Part shown: positions 13,001 to 40,876 of the stretch, one piece after another
How the letters are laid out: every line of letters begins with the position of its first letter
Numbering within the stretch: position 1 is the first letter of the stretch
Assembly: GCF_963678975.1 (NCBI RefSeq)
Contig: NC_089274.1
Location: 48,824,075 to 48,888,074 of the forward strand
Origin: Dysidea avara
Taxonomy: Eukaryota; Porifera; Demospongiae; Dictyoceratida; Dysideidae
Direction: 5' to 3'
Length of the DNA stretch: 64,000 nucleotides
Notes under the pieces: model-generated
Told to the model about the DNA's origin: nothing
Database searches by the model: none
What the model saw: the letters and a program-made list of their open reading frames with translations, nothing else
Made by a program: the position numbers and the translations under genes

Positions 13001-13690
13001 TGCTATGTTCAGCCCATTACACAGTGCTACAAATAAAGAACAGTAGGAGAAGCGCCTCTGCAATCATTCCAGTAACCATAAAAATACAGACGATTTGCAA
13101 ACCCCAACTATCAAATTATTACTGACTCAAAAGTGAAGTGGCCATTATACGCTTCGCTTTCACCTATTTTCATCCTGTTACACAGCGTTACAAATGAAGA
13201 ACAGTATTAGAAGTGCCTCTGCAATCAATCAAGTCATCACATTAAATACGGACAATTCCCATTTACAAACATATGCACCGCGCTACTGTGAATTGATACC
13301 TTGGGACTGTCAGCAAAAAGAAATGGGACACAAATGAGAACAAAAGTAAGTCCATTATGTGTACATTGTACATACTGTGGTATGCCAAAAGGCACATCCC
13401 AGGACAAAGTGACGTCAAATGGTGAAGACATCAAGCCTGTACCCTTAGCCTTTATTGAATTATGCTTGCCTGAAGGCATCAGGTAGCTAGTTAGTAGAAA
13501 ATTCCTAAAAGTTTGTAACAATCTATCAGAAGCATTTAGGGTCATATTGGAGGCACTTTTGAGCTTGGTAACACCTAACCAATATATACTGCCAGGGTGC
13601 CAGTATGGTATTATGAAGCTGGTTTTTGGGTGATATTTTTGGTCAGAAAAACTGAAACCTCTAATGTACAGTACTACTGTACTGTACGAT
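12990..13690. repeat. Partial, diverged copy of the 3.6-6.4 kb palindromic element
   Basis: Shares AAAGTGAAGTGGCCATTAT-type segments, AAATGGGACACAAATGAGAA, a GCCAAAAGGCACA segment, CTTGCCTGAAGGCATCA and the terminal TACAGTACTACTGTACTGTA with the palindrome arms. Only one arm orientation is present. It is more diverged than the two arms are from each other. Confidence 0.7.
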
Positions 13691-13872
13691 TTTAAATTCT
13701 GTGATAGTAATTTAAGTTAGCTACATTCTGCTTGAAAACATCACAGTAGTAACTTGTTAGCATTAAAGCGGAGATATCTTCATAGCAAAGCACTTTTAGT
13801 TGCTTTCATATTGACAATTTATGTATATAGTGAATAATTAGCTATAGTGTTACTACAATAATTAGATATATT

Positions 13873-14242
13873 CAGGGCCGCCCACAGGGGGGGGGGGGGG
13901 GGGCAACTGGGGCATTTTGCCCCGGGTCCCAGCCTGAAAGGGGCCCCAGGAGGCCCCATGAAGGGCACTCTGAATACCTGTTTAAAAAAGATCGATATAC
14001 TCTAATAGAGCAGTCAGATCTAAATATTCTAATAGAGCAGTCACAGTATTCTTCAGAGGAACAGTGTAGCAAGCTTATAGATAAGGAGATGTGGTTGGTG
14101 ATGGGTAGTTATTGTCATTGTCAGCAGGTTGTGACCTTCTTTTCTTTTTTTTTTTTTTTTTTGGTCTTCAACTTACAACTTGGGTGAAGGGCCCCACTTT
14201 AACTCTTTGCCCTGGGCCCCTTAATTTCTCTGGGCGGCCCTG
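13873..14242. mobile_element. hAT-like miniature element with perfect 8-bp duplication
   Basis: The ends are CAGGGCCGCCCA and TGGGCGGCCCTG, perfect 12-bp inverted repeats, flanked by identical GATATATT at 13865-13872 and 14243-14250. Internally it holds poly-G and poly-T runs and two copies of the CTCTAATAGAGCAGTCA motif at 14000 and 14027. No coding capacity. Confidence 0.9.
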
Positions 14243-15506
14243 GATATATTATACCATAGCAAAGTACTTTTAGTTTTAGTTAATTGTATTCGTGGTAAGT
14301 ACTTTTAGTTTTAGTTTCAGTTGTTTGTAAACATTTAGTAATATTTTTAGCTATAGTGTAAGTTTCAATGTAAAATTGAGGCACTTTTAGTTTTAGATAA
14401 CTTAAAGTAAAAGCTACCACTTTTAGTTTTAACTAAAGCAACACTGCTATCTACTTGACATAATCACTGTAATGAGGTGGTCCTATTAATAAGTTTATGC
14501 TTGGGATCTTATATTATAGTATTAACATACTGCAGTTATACCAGGACCATTGTTTTTTTAAAGATGTTATAATAATACAGTAACCTTTTTAGTTGATTTG
14601 TTATGCTATGATAGTGCTACTAATCTCAAAGTGTTGCTTCATACTGTAGTCAACTTTAATACACAGAATCGTAGGGAAGGGAATTTCCAACAGTTTCAGG
14701 AAACTCCTTTGAAATTTAGATTTCCAAGTTTACAGCATGCAAGTGCACCATTTAGTTTGGTAGTACAATAACAATGAGTTACAACATGCTGTACATACAG
14801 TGAAAGAATTTATAGAGAGCAATAAGCTTGTTGAGACCAAGATACTGTATATAGTATTATCCATGAATTTATATTATAAGGAACTCTATTATTAGGAAAG
14901 ATCAGATGTCATAATAATATAACAAAAGTAGGTGATGCAAAACGAGTGATGAGTGTGAGATGTGCAAATAATTTAGGCAGCACATGTGATGACATTAATA
15001 AATTTTACAAGTTTTCAATTCTGCCATCTGAAATTTCCTAACAATGTTCCTCGGTGGCCATGAATAATTGTGTAAATGAGGCTAATAGAGTCTCACATGC
15101 ATAGTTTATGCCTTGTGACACTTATGAGCTCATGATTGTTCCAGTCTTACATGATTCTTTGAATGTTGGTACTAGTTGCTTGTGCTGAAAGCCTAGAACC
15201 TGACCAGTAAACACAGTAAGGTACTATAAGCTGTGCAGTATGCCAGAATAATTAGTAGGTAAATATGTGGGAATCAATGCATTGCACATTTTGAAGCAAT
15301 TAACAGTAAGTAAATCTTAATTATTTTCAAAGACAAAATATTCTAATAGAGCAGTCAAAAATTTTAATTACAGGTAGAACAGTGGAACCCAAGAGAAATA
15401 TTTATTTATTTATCGAGGCCTTATACTTTATACAGCACAAATGCTGAAGGTATGTATTAAGTATGTTTGAAAAGTTGCAGTAAGTAGAGAAAATCAGATC
15501 TGAGTA
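14243..15506. other. No gene recognised
   Basis: AT-rich interval; TTTTAGTTTTAG-type sequence flanks the preceding element on both sides. A single TTCTAATAGAGCAGTCA copy sits at 15341-15357. Confidence 0.4.
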
Positions 15507-15694
15507 CAGTGGAACCTCGATTATCCGAACTAATTGGGGGGAAAGGATGTTCAGATAATTGAAAGTACGTAAGATCGAACATCCATACATTTATATACTG
15601 AGCTTAGCTCAACTACTCTAATAAAGCACACACTTTTGACAAAATGCCCTAATTGAGCAGTCGATTTGGTGTTCGGATAATCAAGGTTCCACTG
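15507..15694. mobile_element. Miniature element with TA duplication, pogo/Tc1-like ends
   Basis: The ends start CAGTGGAACCTCGATTATCC and return inverted at 15671-15694 with one mismatch over 24 bp. The flanking dinucleotide is TA on both sides (15505-15506, 15695-15696). Two diverged CTAATAGAGCAGTCA-like motifs lie inside (15615, 15648). It is 188 bp and non-coding. Confidence 0.88.
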
Positions 15695-16064
15695 TATATA
15701 GCCTCAATCCTGTATCCATCTGATCTATGCTCAAATGCTTTCAGGAGTCTGCCAGGCAGTCAAGATATTTTCTTGTTAATATATTTGTATTCATAGGAAC
15801 CAGTTTTAATGCTTATTACAGCTATATATTGAATAGCTCTAGTGTCTGCATAAAGTATAATACTGGTGGAATACTATACTGAACTCACAGCCTAAAGTAG
15901 TTACAAGTTTTCATATAGGCTATCTGCAGTTGATCATGACTATAATTGTCTGGTGTTGACAAAGTTCTAGTGTTACTGTACACTGACAACAATTCCATGA
16001 CTAATAAAGATTGTGATGTCACTGCTATTACAAAGAACAACAGACTTCTATAGCAAAGCAATAA

Positions 16065-16632
16065 TCAGCAATGGACAAATTTCAATTTCATAATGAAAAA
16101 ATCAACTGTTGCCCCTAGCAACCTAAATTTTACATTATTTGTAGGCATCAATGTCTTAAGTCACCTCTCCAAATTTTAAAAGGATAGCATGTATAAGTCA
16201 TGAGATATGACATTTTGAAGTTGCAATTTTTGCATACATTGTCAAAGAGAGGGGCAACAGTTGCCCCTTCTCGGTAATCACACAAATCATGGGATTCAAA
16301 GAATGTCATATCTTATAACTTGGAGAAATTATAGTTGACATTCACACCTACAAATTATGTAATATTGAATTTATGGTTTTTGAATATGTTGAAATACCTC
16401 ATTTTTGTGGCTGCCCAGAAGGGGCAACTGTAGCCCTCTCACATAGATATATATGGGAAAACTGAAAATTTCAAATTGTCATCACATATATATGCTATCC
16501 TTTCAAAATTTGGAGACGTTACTTTAGACGTTATCACCTAAAAATAATGGGAAATTCAGGTTGCTAGTGACAACAGTTATTTCTATATGCTATAAAGCCT
16601 TATTATGGAATTTGTCTATTCAACATGAAGCT
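16065..16632. repeat. Imperfect long inverted repeat
   Basis: GACAAATTTCAATTTCATAA at the left returns inverted as TTATGGAATTTGTC at the right. In between, TTGCCCCTAGCAACC, GGATAGCATGTATA and GGGGCAACAGTTGCCCC motifs are mirrored. It looks like an old foldback or miniature element; no coding content. Confidence 0.6.
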
Positions 16633-17073
16633 GTTCAACATCTAGTACAAGTCCTACAGCACAATGACACATTACAAATGCTACCTAGCTACACTGAAGA
16701 TGTTAAGAAAAACAATTAGTTCACTACAAGAAGTTAACAATAACAGAGAAAGTAGAATGTCACAAAAATTTTTGTATTATATCGACAACTATAGTAGCTA
16801 TAGTTTTATTATTGTAAAGGCTAACATTGGCTGGTCGTGAATGTGTTTTTGTTCTATAACTAAAAAGACATAATCAATTTCAGAACTTAAAGCCAAACAC
16901 TGAGCCAGACTATATAGCTGCTGATAATAAGCAATGATCAGCTAGCTATACACCTGTATATTGGTTATTTTTAACACATTTCACTGATGGCATTGACTTG
17001 TTTCATTATCAAATGATGTACAAAAATAAACATGATCTGATTGGTTCATTGATAAGGCTGTAAGGGGAGGGGT
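16633..17073. other. Sequence downstream of CEP112, no gene recognised
   Basis: This is the 3' flank of the minus-strand CEP112 gene. No canonical AATAAA was seen on the minus strand close to the stop codon. Confidence 0.4.
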
Positions 17074-32939
<15,866 letters not shown>

Positions 32940-33105
32940 GTAATCGGGTGGCGAGGAGGCGCACAGGCCAGCAATCCCTTCTATCCAATATCGATTAGGT
33001 GAGGTGAATCATGGGGCCGCCTTCTCTCCGCCAAGACTCAAATCTCGCGTGATCTGCTTACTACCGTTACCATGACAATTAAGTGTGGATGCAGACGCTA
33101 ATTAG
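32940..33105. promoter_or_regulatory. Divergent promoter of CEP112 and the coiled-coil gene, with X-box-like site
   Basis: Only 166 bp separate the two start codons. At 33066-33079 lies GTTACCATGACAAT, close to the RFX X-box GTNRCC-N2-RGYAAC (first half exact, second half GACAAT with two changes). RFX factors drive cilium and centriole genes in animals. The site is 26 bp from the + strand ATG. Placement and motif are seen; use by an RFX factor is inference. Confidence 0.5.
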
Positions 33106-35297
33106 ATGAAGGCGTACAACAAGCCAACCCTCCCCATATTCGGGGAGAGGGATGTGAAGAAAGTTAGCTTTGGACCTGACCACACTATAGGCCAACAATA
33201 TGATAGTCTGTATGATACTAGCATGACTGAGTATTTCAATAGACCTAATATTAAGAAGAGATTGTTTCAGTTAGGACTAACAGACGTTAATGGTAATGCT
33301 GTGACTAACACTGAACAAGAGAAAATATCACAAAAACTTAAGCAACTATTAAAAGAACGTGAAGATGTTTTGAGGAAGTTGAGGACAAGAGAAAGTACCA
33401 GAATTGCTCGACTAGCTTGTAGCAAAGTCATCAGACCATGTGCAACCTGTGAGACACATGATAGGATAACTACTTACCTCAAGACTCATTCGTGTCCTGT
33501 TCATTCTAACATGTCCTATCAGGTAAATAGAAGCAGTACAGGATCTTTATGATCATGTATCATAGACTGCACTGGACTCGGTGAAACTTATGGCAGACAA
33601 AGAAGTCAATTTGGCCAAGTTAGAGGTTGAGAACAAGAGACTAAAGAACTTGTGGAATGGTGAGGTGTTACGAATGGAAGAGGAAGCTTTGGAACAAAGA
33701 CTAAAGTACGAGAAGAAGCGCAAACAACAGGTCGACATGTAAGTCAATGTAACTACACTACACCTGAATTATTATTGTGTTAGGGAGCTGGATAAACTGA
33801 GGCAGCAGAAAGAGGTCATGAAAACAATCAACTTAGAACAAATCAAGATAAACCTGTATGCCAAGATAAGGAGAAGGCTAGGCCTACAGGCCCTTTTAAC
33901 CACACTGAGGGTAAACAAAGTGACCACTTACTTAGTACAGTTTCTATAACTAATTGGTGGTTTGCTGTCAGTAAAATTTATTTTATATGCAGGAAGCTGA
34001 GGATGGTGTGACAACTACTTTGTTTGGAAAATCTGGTGAAGTTGAGGTACCACCATCAGTGGCTGACAATGAGTTCCAATATGGAGCTGAGGTGACTAGT
34101 CAGCAGAGCAGGCCAGCAGGCAATGAGTTCCGATATCTACCGCCTCCTCCTTCACTGACACAACTGGTTAGACCTGTAAGTGCCCCTCCGTCACAAAGGA
34201 CACCAAATCAGTCAGAGATCTTACTTGACCAATCACAACATGATCAGATAAAGAAGAGACCCAGTACATCAAGAGGTTACAGGACTGCTGACAGAGGACC
34301 ATACATTCGCAGCACTTCTAGTGGTGTAAAACAAGCAATTGTCAGTCCATTAGTGAGCTCTGCTACTAATAAGACAGTCACCAATGTGTCAAGTGGTAAG
34401 TTTGACCCAAGCACTGACACTGAAGAGGACCTAGATGATGACACAATGCCACTGGAAGAGGCAGACACGATCCTAGCTGGTGGCTTATCTAACACAGAAA
34501 TTGTAACACCACCAGGTAGTATGGCTACCTTAGAAGAGCCATCCACTTCTAGTAAGATACAGCCACAGAGACAGACAGGATCAGCATTATCCCTCAAACC
34601 ATCCTCTTCATTGTCTTCAAGGCGGCAATCCAGCTCATCAGAGAAGAAAGTAAACTTCTCTCTAACCCTAGGACTGGCAGAACTACCAGGAATACCAGAA
34701 ATCACCGAACCACCAGTGAGTAAACCTCAAGTGAACACAATGGTTTCCAACATTATTCAGATGGCTAAGGAACAGTGTGAAGCTGACCTGGTACCTGGCC
34801 AAGCAATACCAGTTGATACAACACTAGTTGATGATGAGGCAAATATGACAGGTGTAGACACTGCAGATGAGGGTACTCCCCCCGGGGAAGGGATTACCAA
34901 TACAACTGACAACAAAGGTGACCACCCTTCAACACTGACCACAAATAAGCCAGATGGTGTGGTCATTACACAAAGCACCATCGATGAAGTAATGATCCCT
35001 CAAATCTCTTCTGAAGTGTTGGGAGAGGCTGTTCCTATTGCAACCAGCCAGCTTGTGTCAAAGAAAACCTCTAAACTTAGCACTTCTAAATCAGACAGTA
35101 AGGCAAATGTGACGAAGAAACGTACAAAACTGGACACACAAAAACCAAGCTTGAACAGAAGTACATTAAAGCCTGCCCAAAAATCTGCTAACACTAAACA
35201 GTCACCAGAAAGTAAAGGCAAGAATGCTGTACAACCATCGAAGAAGAAACTAAACTCACAATGGAAGCAAGCAATTTTGAAAAGTATGAAAAAATGA
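33106..35297 (+). CDS. Coiled-coil protein with ERICH3-like N-terminus
   Basis: Four exons, 33106-33522, 33566-33738, 33784-33910 and 33993-35297, join in phase to give ~673 residues; introns are 43, 45 and 82 bp. The N-terminus reads YDSLYDTSMTEYFNRPNIKK then RLFQLGLTDVNGN, which follows the pattern Y-SL-D----YFN---I---L---GL----G at the start of vertebrate ERICH3, a cilium-associated glutamate-rich protein. Residues ~140-240 are strongly charged coiled coil (NKRLKNLWNGEVLRMEEEAL, LDKLRQQKEVMKTIN). The rest is Ser/Thr/Pro/Lys-rich and probably disordered, ending in a basic tail (KQAILKSMKK). A cluster of cysteines with CATCETH lies near residue 110. I do not see the ERICH3 central domain, so orthology is unproven. 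The gene is divergently paired with CEP112, which supports a cilium or centrosome role. Confidence 0.7.
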
Positions 35298-35550
35298 TCT
35301 GTATAATATCACGTGACCGTTGTCAATAACAAACATGAATGGTGAATAATATTAATACAATTTTCACGTTACAAACAACATTTTCACACATAGCTAGATA
35401 CTGTTAGTTTTGGTGCCGGGACATCAAAGGGTTTGATAGGTGAAGAGCTTCGTCATGTATCCAATTTCAGTGCTATATAATTTGATGCTAATTCTGCAGG
35501 AACAACAATAAATAATACAACACGAAGGAAGTATTTGCGTACCTTTGCGG

Positions 35551-35778
35551 TCATGAACTAACGGCGGCGATTTCTGGTACGGTGAATCCGCCCTCTTTGT
35601 GTAATGAAGGTAATTGAGAGGTAGCTACGAACTTTAACGCCTTATCGAAACTATCGTGCCAGAACACCATGGCTAGGCAACTCAGTAGGTACACACCAGA
35701 CACCACCGCGTCTGCTATCAATACGGGCAGGAACGTCAAAATCAGTACTACTTCCAAAGGAGCTGTTAACAATCCCAT
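35551..35778 (-). CDS. Small hydrophobic protein or single exon, unknown
   Basis: An open frame starts at an ATG at 35778 (MGLLTAPLEVVLILTFLPVL) and ends at TGA 35551. It contains two closely spaced hydrophobic stretches (LEVVLILTFLPVLIADAVV and GVYLLSCLAMVF) followed by a hydrophilic tail of ~40 residues, giving ~75 residues. An in-frame stop lies 13 codons upstream of the ATG. An AAG|GTACGC donor-like site lies just past the stop, so a 3'UTR intron or a longer spliced product is possible. I do not recognise the family. It sits between the 3' ends of the coiled-coil gene and RNASEH2A, with unusually balanced base composition for a random ORF here. Confidence 0.4.
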   Translation of the reverse strand: MGLLTAPLEVVLILTFLPVLIADAVVSGVYLLSCLAMVFWHDSFDKALKFVATSQLPSLHKEGGFTVPEIAAVSS

Positions 35779-35965
35779 CTTCTCCAACAGCGGATATTGC
35801 TTCAGTAGATAAGCCAGTTATTGTCTCCAAGGCTTGTATTAATATTCACCGACGACTAAAGACGTTATTTATACTTGTCTAGTTGCGAATGCAGCACAGC
35901 CACAAAAGCGCACACCGACAACACGAGATTTTCACGTTATGTAATGCATGAAAACCACATGTAAA

Positions 35966-37588
35966 TCATAAGCACGTCACAAATTTTAAATTTCTTTCGC
36001 GAAAATATCTGTGCGAACTGTCTTGAGTGGTGGACCGTTTAGAAGAGAAGAACTGTGTGATCTTAGCACTGCCACCTGTGTCTTCATCATCTTCCCTATA
36101 ATACAATATTGCAACACTAATATTATTATTGTCTGCAGACCAGTGCACTGGTAGTGATTCTGAAGCTAGGATGTTAGCCGCGGTGCTCCAACTAAACCTA
36201 ACCACTGACGGAAACCCAAACACATGATCAGTGTTACTAGCAAGCCATTGCTTGGTAATAGGGTCTGAGTATGGGATGAAGTGATACACAACTGAGTGAT
36301 ATAGCCTAACCTGCTGGATAACCAGATCCAAATTCTTCATTGTCACTAGAGTGACCCATCTCTGGAAACTTCCAGCTTGAAACAACATGATCCCTTGCTA
36401 CCTGAAGATCACACAGTCTATTAGTATAGTAACAATCAACTCCACTACCTTAGCACAAATGCTGGCACAACTAACAATGGGAAATAGACTATCAGCCTTA
36501 GCTGATACAGTAATCTTGATGTGGGGAAACTTTGATGACAACAGTGCTTGATACTTGGTGGGGTCCCCAACAGTATCAACGTACACCTTAACTACATTGT
36601 GATAACATCAGCAATACTACATGGTCACCTCAGTGATATTGATGTTTCTTTGTAACAACTTGTTAATCAAACCAGCAGCACTGTCATGAGATATGCTGTT
36701 CAGATTGTACTTAGTCCTGATAACGAGAGAATGAGTAATGACACACACAGACACACACACACCTTCTTAACATTAAATTAGAAATATAATTAGGAGATAA
36801 TATCTCAACAATCCATCCAAGATGAGATGAACAATTTATTTTTTCAAAATATTTCTCTCTGCTTGCTTCACTGAGTGTCTTGGAATCTAACCAACAGCAG
36901 TGTACAGATAATAGACCAGTAAACAATACATCATGTATGTATGTCATCAGTATGGTCATCAACCACAACAAAACATCCTCCACCTCATTATGATGTTGTT
37001 TACTAAAGTGGTACATCAACTTCCATGTGATCAGCATGCACGCCACTACTTGGGACAATAAAAGGTGTCCTGAATTATCCAGGTATCCTGAATTATCAAG
37101 GTATCAGTGAAGTGTACTGATTTCAGGGGTCGGACCATGAATAAAAAAGGTGTCCCGATGTCAGTATGTGCAAACGGGACCGTGGACAAATGTAGGATTC
37201 CATATTAGTAGTGGTCCATAAGCAAAGTGCAGCGCCTAGATTTCAATAAATGAGCTATATAACACAAATGAGACTATGGACAAGTGTAGGCATCATGCAG
37301 GGCACCCCAAAACATTATTTTATCATACCAGCAAACCCCATGTGTTTAAGCTGATCCTTCATGGATACTGGACAATAACTGGCTCCATAGACCATCGGAC
37401 CTGTCAAAGACAAGGATAATCACGTGATACTTATGTAGGGGTGTGACGTCACCTAATACTGGCCCTCTACCCGCCTCGTCTATTCCTAGTATGCACTCGC
37501 GTGATCCCACATCACTCGGCACGTCAGACCAGAGGGTACATTTCGTGTCAATATTGTCCCAAAATAAATCCAGATTTAGCGCCGCCAT
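35966..37588 (-). CDS. RNASEH2A: Ribonuclease H2 catalytic subunit A
   Basis: Seven exons: 37588-37453, 37400-37329, 36886-36763, 36716-36629, 36586-36449, 36401-36311 and 36264-35966. They total 948 bp, 315 residues (human 299). RNase H2 cleaves RNA in RNA/DNA hybrids and nicks 5' of single ribonucleotides in DNA. Catalytic residues are seen: D37 and E38 in [13 protein letters not shown]144 in YVDTVGDP, and D172 in SAKADSLFP. The substrate-contacting Tyr (Y214) is in GSGYPADP. Two introns are very short (46-52 bp). The C-terminus carries [10 protein letters not shown], similar to a PCNA-interaction motif, and [11 protein letters not shown], conserved in the family. I chose the ATG of MAALNL because no ATG precedes it in frame. 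It is head-to-head with HAGH, 351 bp between start codons. Confidence 0.97.
37060..37290. repeat. Dispersed CCTGAAATCAGG-type repeat in RNASEH2A intron 2
   Basis: GTGTCCTGAATTATCCAGGT, ATCAAGGTATC and ACTGATTTCAGGGGTC phrases match the family at 27005-27180. Confidence 0.6.
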
Positions 37589-37939
37589 ACTAAATGCACC
37601 GAATAATTTACCCAATCAAATGCAGGCGAATGTATCTTAATATTTTAAGGCGGCTGTGCAATTCGTTTCGCACTACACGACTCACTCCCGAGCTCACTCC
37701 AGTGATTATCCTTGCTGCTAATTGTAGAGTATTAACCAGTAAGCAAACAATGTACCGTTGGTATCATATGGCTTCCTTGAACTTTGTTGTTTACATCGTA
37801 GATTTATTATTAACCCCCAGGAATTATAAATCTGTTTACCTGTGTCAGAGTACATGCGAGTGATGTTTAATGACATCTTACAGGTTCACCAAGAGTTCAC
37901 TACAGTCACTCAGTTCAGACACTAGAGCAATTGAAGGAC
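37589..37939. promoter_or_regulatory. Divergent promoter region of RNASEH2A and HAGH
   Basis: 351 bp between two oppositely directed start codons, with no coding exon recognised. It is inferred to hold the start sites of both genes; no specific factor site stood out. Confidence 0.4.
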
Positions 37940-39026
37940 ATGAGGGTACACATCATCCCAGCACTACAGGACAATTACATGTACCTGTTGGTGGACGAGG
38001 CCAGTAAACAAGCTGCCATTGTTGATCCTGTGGAACCAGAGAAGGTATCCTCTTACCAGCATTATAGTCCCATTAGTGGCCAGACCACGTTCCCCTGTGC
38101 AATGGGTATAGATGCCTCACACTACCTCTTCCATCCAATCATGAAAAGCGGTGTGGTCATGTGGCACTGCTGTACAGTGAAACCTTACTTAGTGGCCACC
38201 TTACTAATAAGGCCACCTTCAGCATAAGTATAGATGTATATTTGCCACACTTTGTTATAAGGCTAGCATCCACATACATATGTACTGTGCAGAAAAAACT
38301 GTTTTCTCACAGTTGAGTGGGCAGTCAAAGTATCACTGGAAAAGTTGCTGCTCCTAAGTGCCTAATTTAACTGCCAAAAGCCATACCTAGTATTCTGCAA
38401 TATACACTAGCCATTGTTCTTCAAGAAATGCTGGAATAACTGGTGAATTCCTACTTTTCACTGTAATAAAACTCTACTATAGTATGTTCACGTTGAGCTG
38501 AATCCTCAAAAACATTTAATAACTCATGGATGCAATTACACACGATCTTGAAATTTGGCTCATTTGTAGTACTGCTTGACCCACTAAAAACATTTCAAAA
38601 TCTTTTTGTTCAAATGTTTGTCATAATATTTACGGCCAATCAAAATTTTCACAATACATTTCCTATGGGGAAGCCATATAAGTACAGTGTCCATTACAGC
38701 CCTTTCCCGAACTTGGAGTGGAGCCAAACCGTACATGTCTGTTGTTGACACCTTTGCTGTTACCAATATTCATCTGGTTGGCTGAAATGTTAACTCTGTT
38801 GAGAAAAAATCCACGTTTAATTTTTAGCTGTTTTTCAGGATTCAGCTCAACGTGAACATACTATATATAGTTATATAATGTCAAATGCAAATTGTTGATA
38901 CAGTAACTAGTCAGAAGTTGATATTGAAAACCTTGATGAGGTTTTCAGTAATAGGGCCACCTCACTAATAGGGCCACTTATCGTGGATCCCATAGGTGGC
39001 CCTAGTAATGTATACGTTTGTGTGTG

Positions 39027-39118
<92 letters not shown>

Positions 39119-40473
39119 TATAGTTATCAATACTGTATGTGTCAAACATCAGTACCATTCATGTTCTATAGCAGATATGGTTGAACACAATTATACAATG
39201 TTAATATTCAACACACATTACCACATAGCCGGATAGCAAAATACTAGTCAGGCTATGTTCCTAAATATTGAAGCATTTAGAGTAAGTAAAATGCTTCGAT
39301 TGTAGTACTCAAACTATATTTATTTTGTAATATATGGCCTCAGTTTGAGGATTAACACACATCTGTAACATGCATTACAATTATAGTGGTATAGTTAGTA
39401 GTGGAATGGTTAGTAGTGGTGTAGTTAGTAGTGGTATGGTTAGTAAGGTATGGTTAGTAAGGTATGGTTAGTAGTGGTATGGTTAGTAAGGGTATGGTTA
39501 GTAAGGTATGGTTAGTAGTGGTATAGTTAGTAGTGGTATGGTTAGTAAGGGTATGGTTAGTAAGGTATGGTTAGTAAGGGTATGGTTAGTAGGGGATAGT
39601 AATAATAGATAGTTAAAAGTTGGTGGTGGTTGGTGCTGGATTAGATCTGAATTCCACAATATTAATCTTGAGTTGCTGTATTTTTTTTGTCCTTGAGTAG
39701 ATATGATCGTGGCCTCTGATCTATACTACTCAAAATGATTAGTTTTGGTCATAGCCTCTGATCTATACTCTTCAAAATGGTAATATTAAATCCTCTTTGA
39801 ATATTATTTTGGCAAACGCAAGCTACTAAATTGAAGAAAATCCTGTACTAAAACAACATTATTCGCTAGCTCTGCACAGTGTATTTACCTTTATCTCCTT
39901 TGTACAACATTATTATCTCCTTTGCTTGTTCTATTAGACATCAGTGTATTCAGGTACAACCATGGCTCAAATTTATTCAATATTTTTGTGATGTAGCTGA
40001 GGCCGTTATTATACAACTGATGGATATATTGTTTTTAGGTAATGAATGTTGTTAACAAGGAGCAGGTCAAGTTGACAGCAGTGTTGACCACACATCATCA
40101 TCTGTGAGTAACGACTCCACCTTCTGTGTACTGTACATGTCATTGGTTGTCACAGTGACCACTCTGGGGGTAATGCACAGATCGTTACCATGGTACCCAA
40201 CCTGTTAGTCTATGGTAATGACGATAGGATTGCTGCACAAAACAAACCAGTGAAACACCAAGATAAGTTTCAAGTGAGTTGTACATACTCTATTACTTTA
40301 GCGCACTTTTCATTGTGTTACCAGGTTGGTCAGTTGTCCGTAACAGCATTGGCAACACCCTGTCACACCAGTGGACACATTTGTTACTATGTGGAGAGTG
40401 AGGATCATAAATCTCGTGCTGTGTTTACGGGTATGCGTTTTTGTCTGTCCTTGTGTAGTGTCCATGTGTGTGT

Positions 40474-40538
<65 letters not shown>

Positions 40539-40777
40539 GGTGTTGGTGTTTGATTCCCGACATAGTTATCAGGTCCTCATTATTACAACTAGTAGACTAT
40601 TTCCCCAGGTCCTCGACTGAGTAGACTACTTTCCTGACTGGTGAGTTTCAGGTAGGATTTATATATGGCTAGTACAGCTTCCTGTGGGTTACTGGTCCTG
40701 CCCCAGGAGGATTTGCTGTAGGAGATGCCTCGGTGTTCCACTGGGTAGGCATGACCATGTACAAAGCAACTGTTAGA

Positions 40778-40876
<99 letters not shown>

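Noticed and set aside
34277..35221. Minus-strand ORFs opposite the coiled-coil gene
   Set aside because: They mirror the Ser/Thr-rich coding exon on the other strand; no splice structure or motif supports them.
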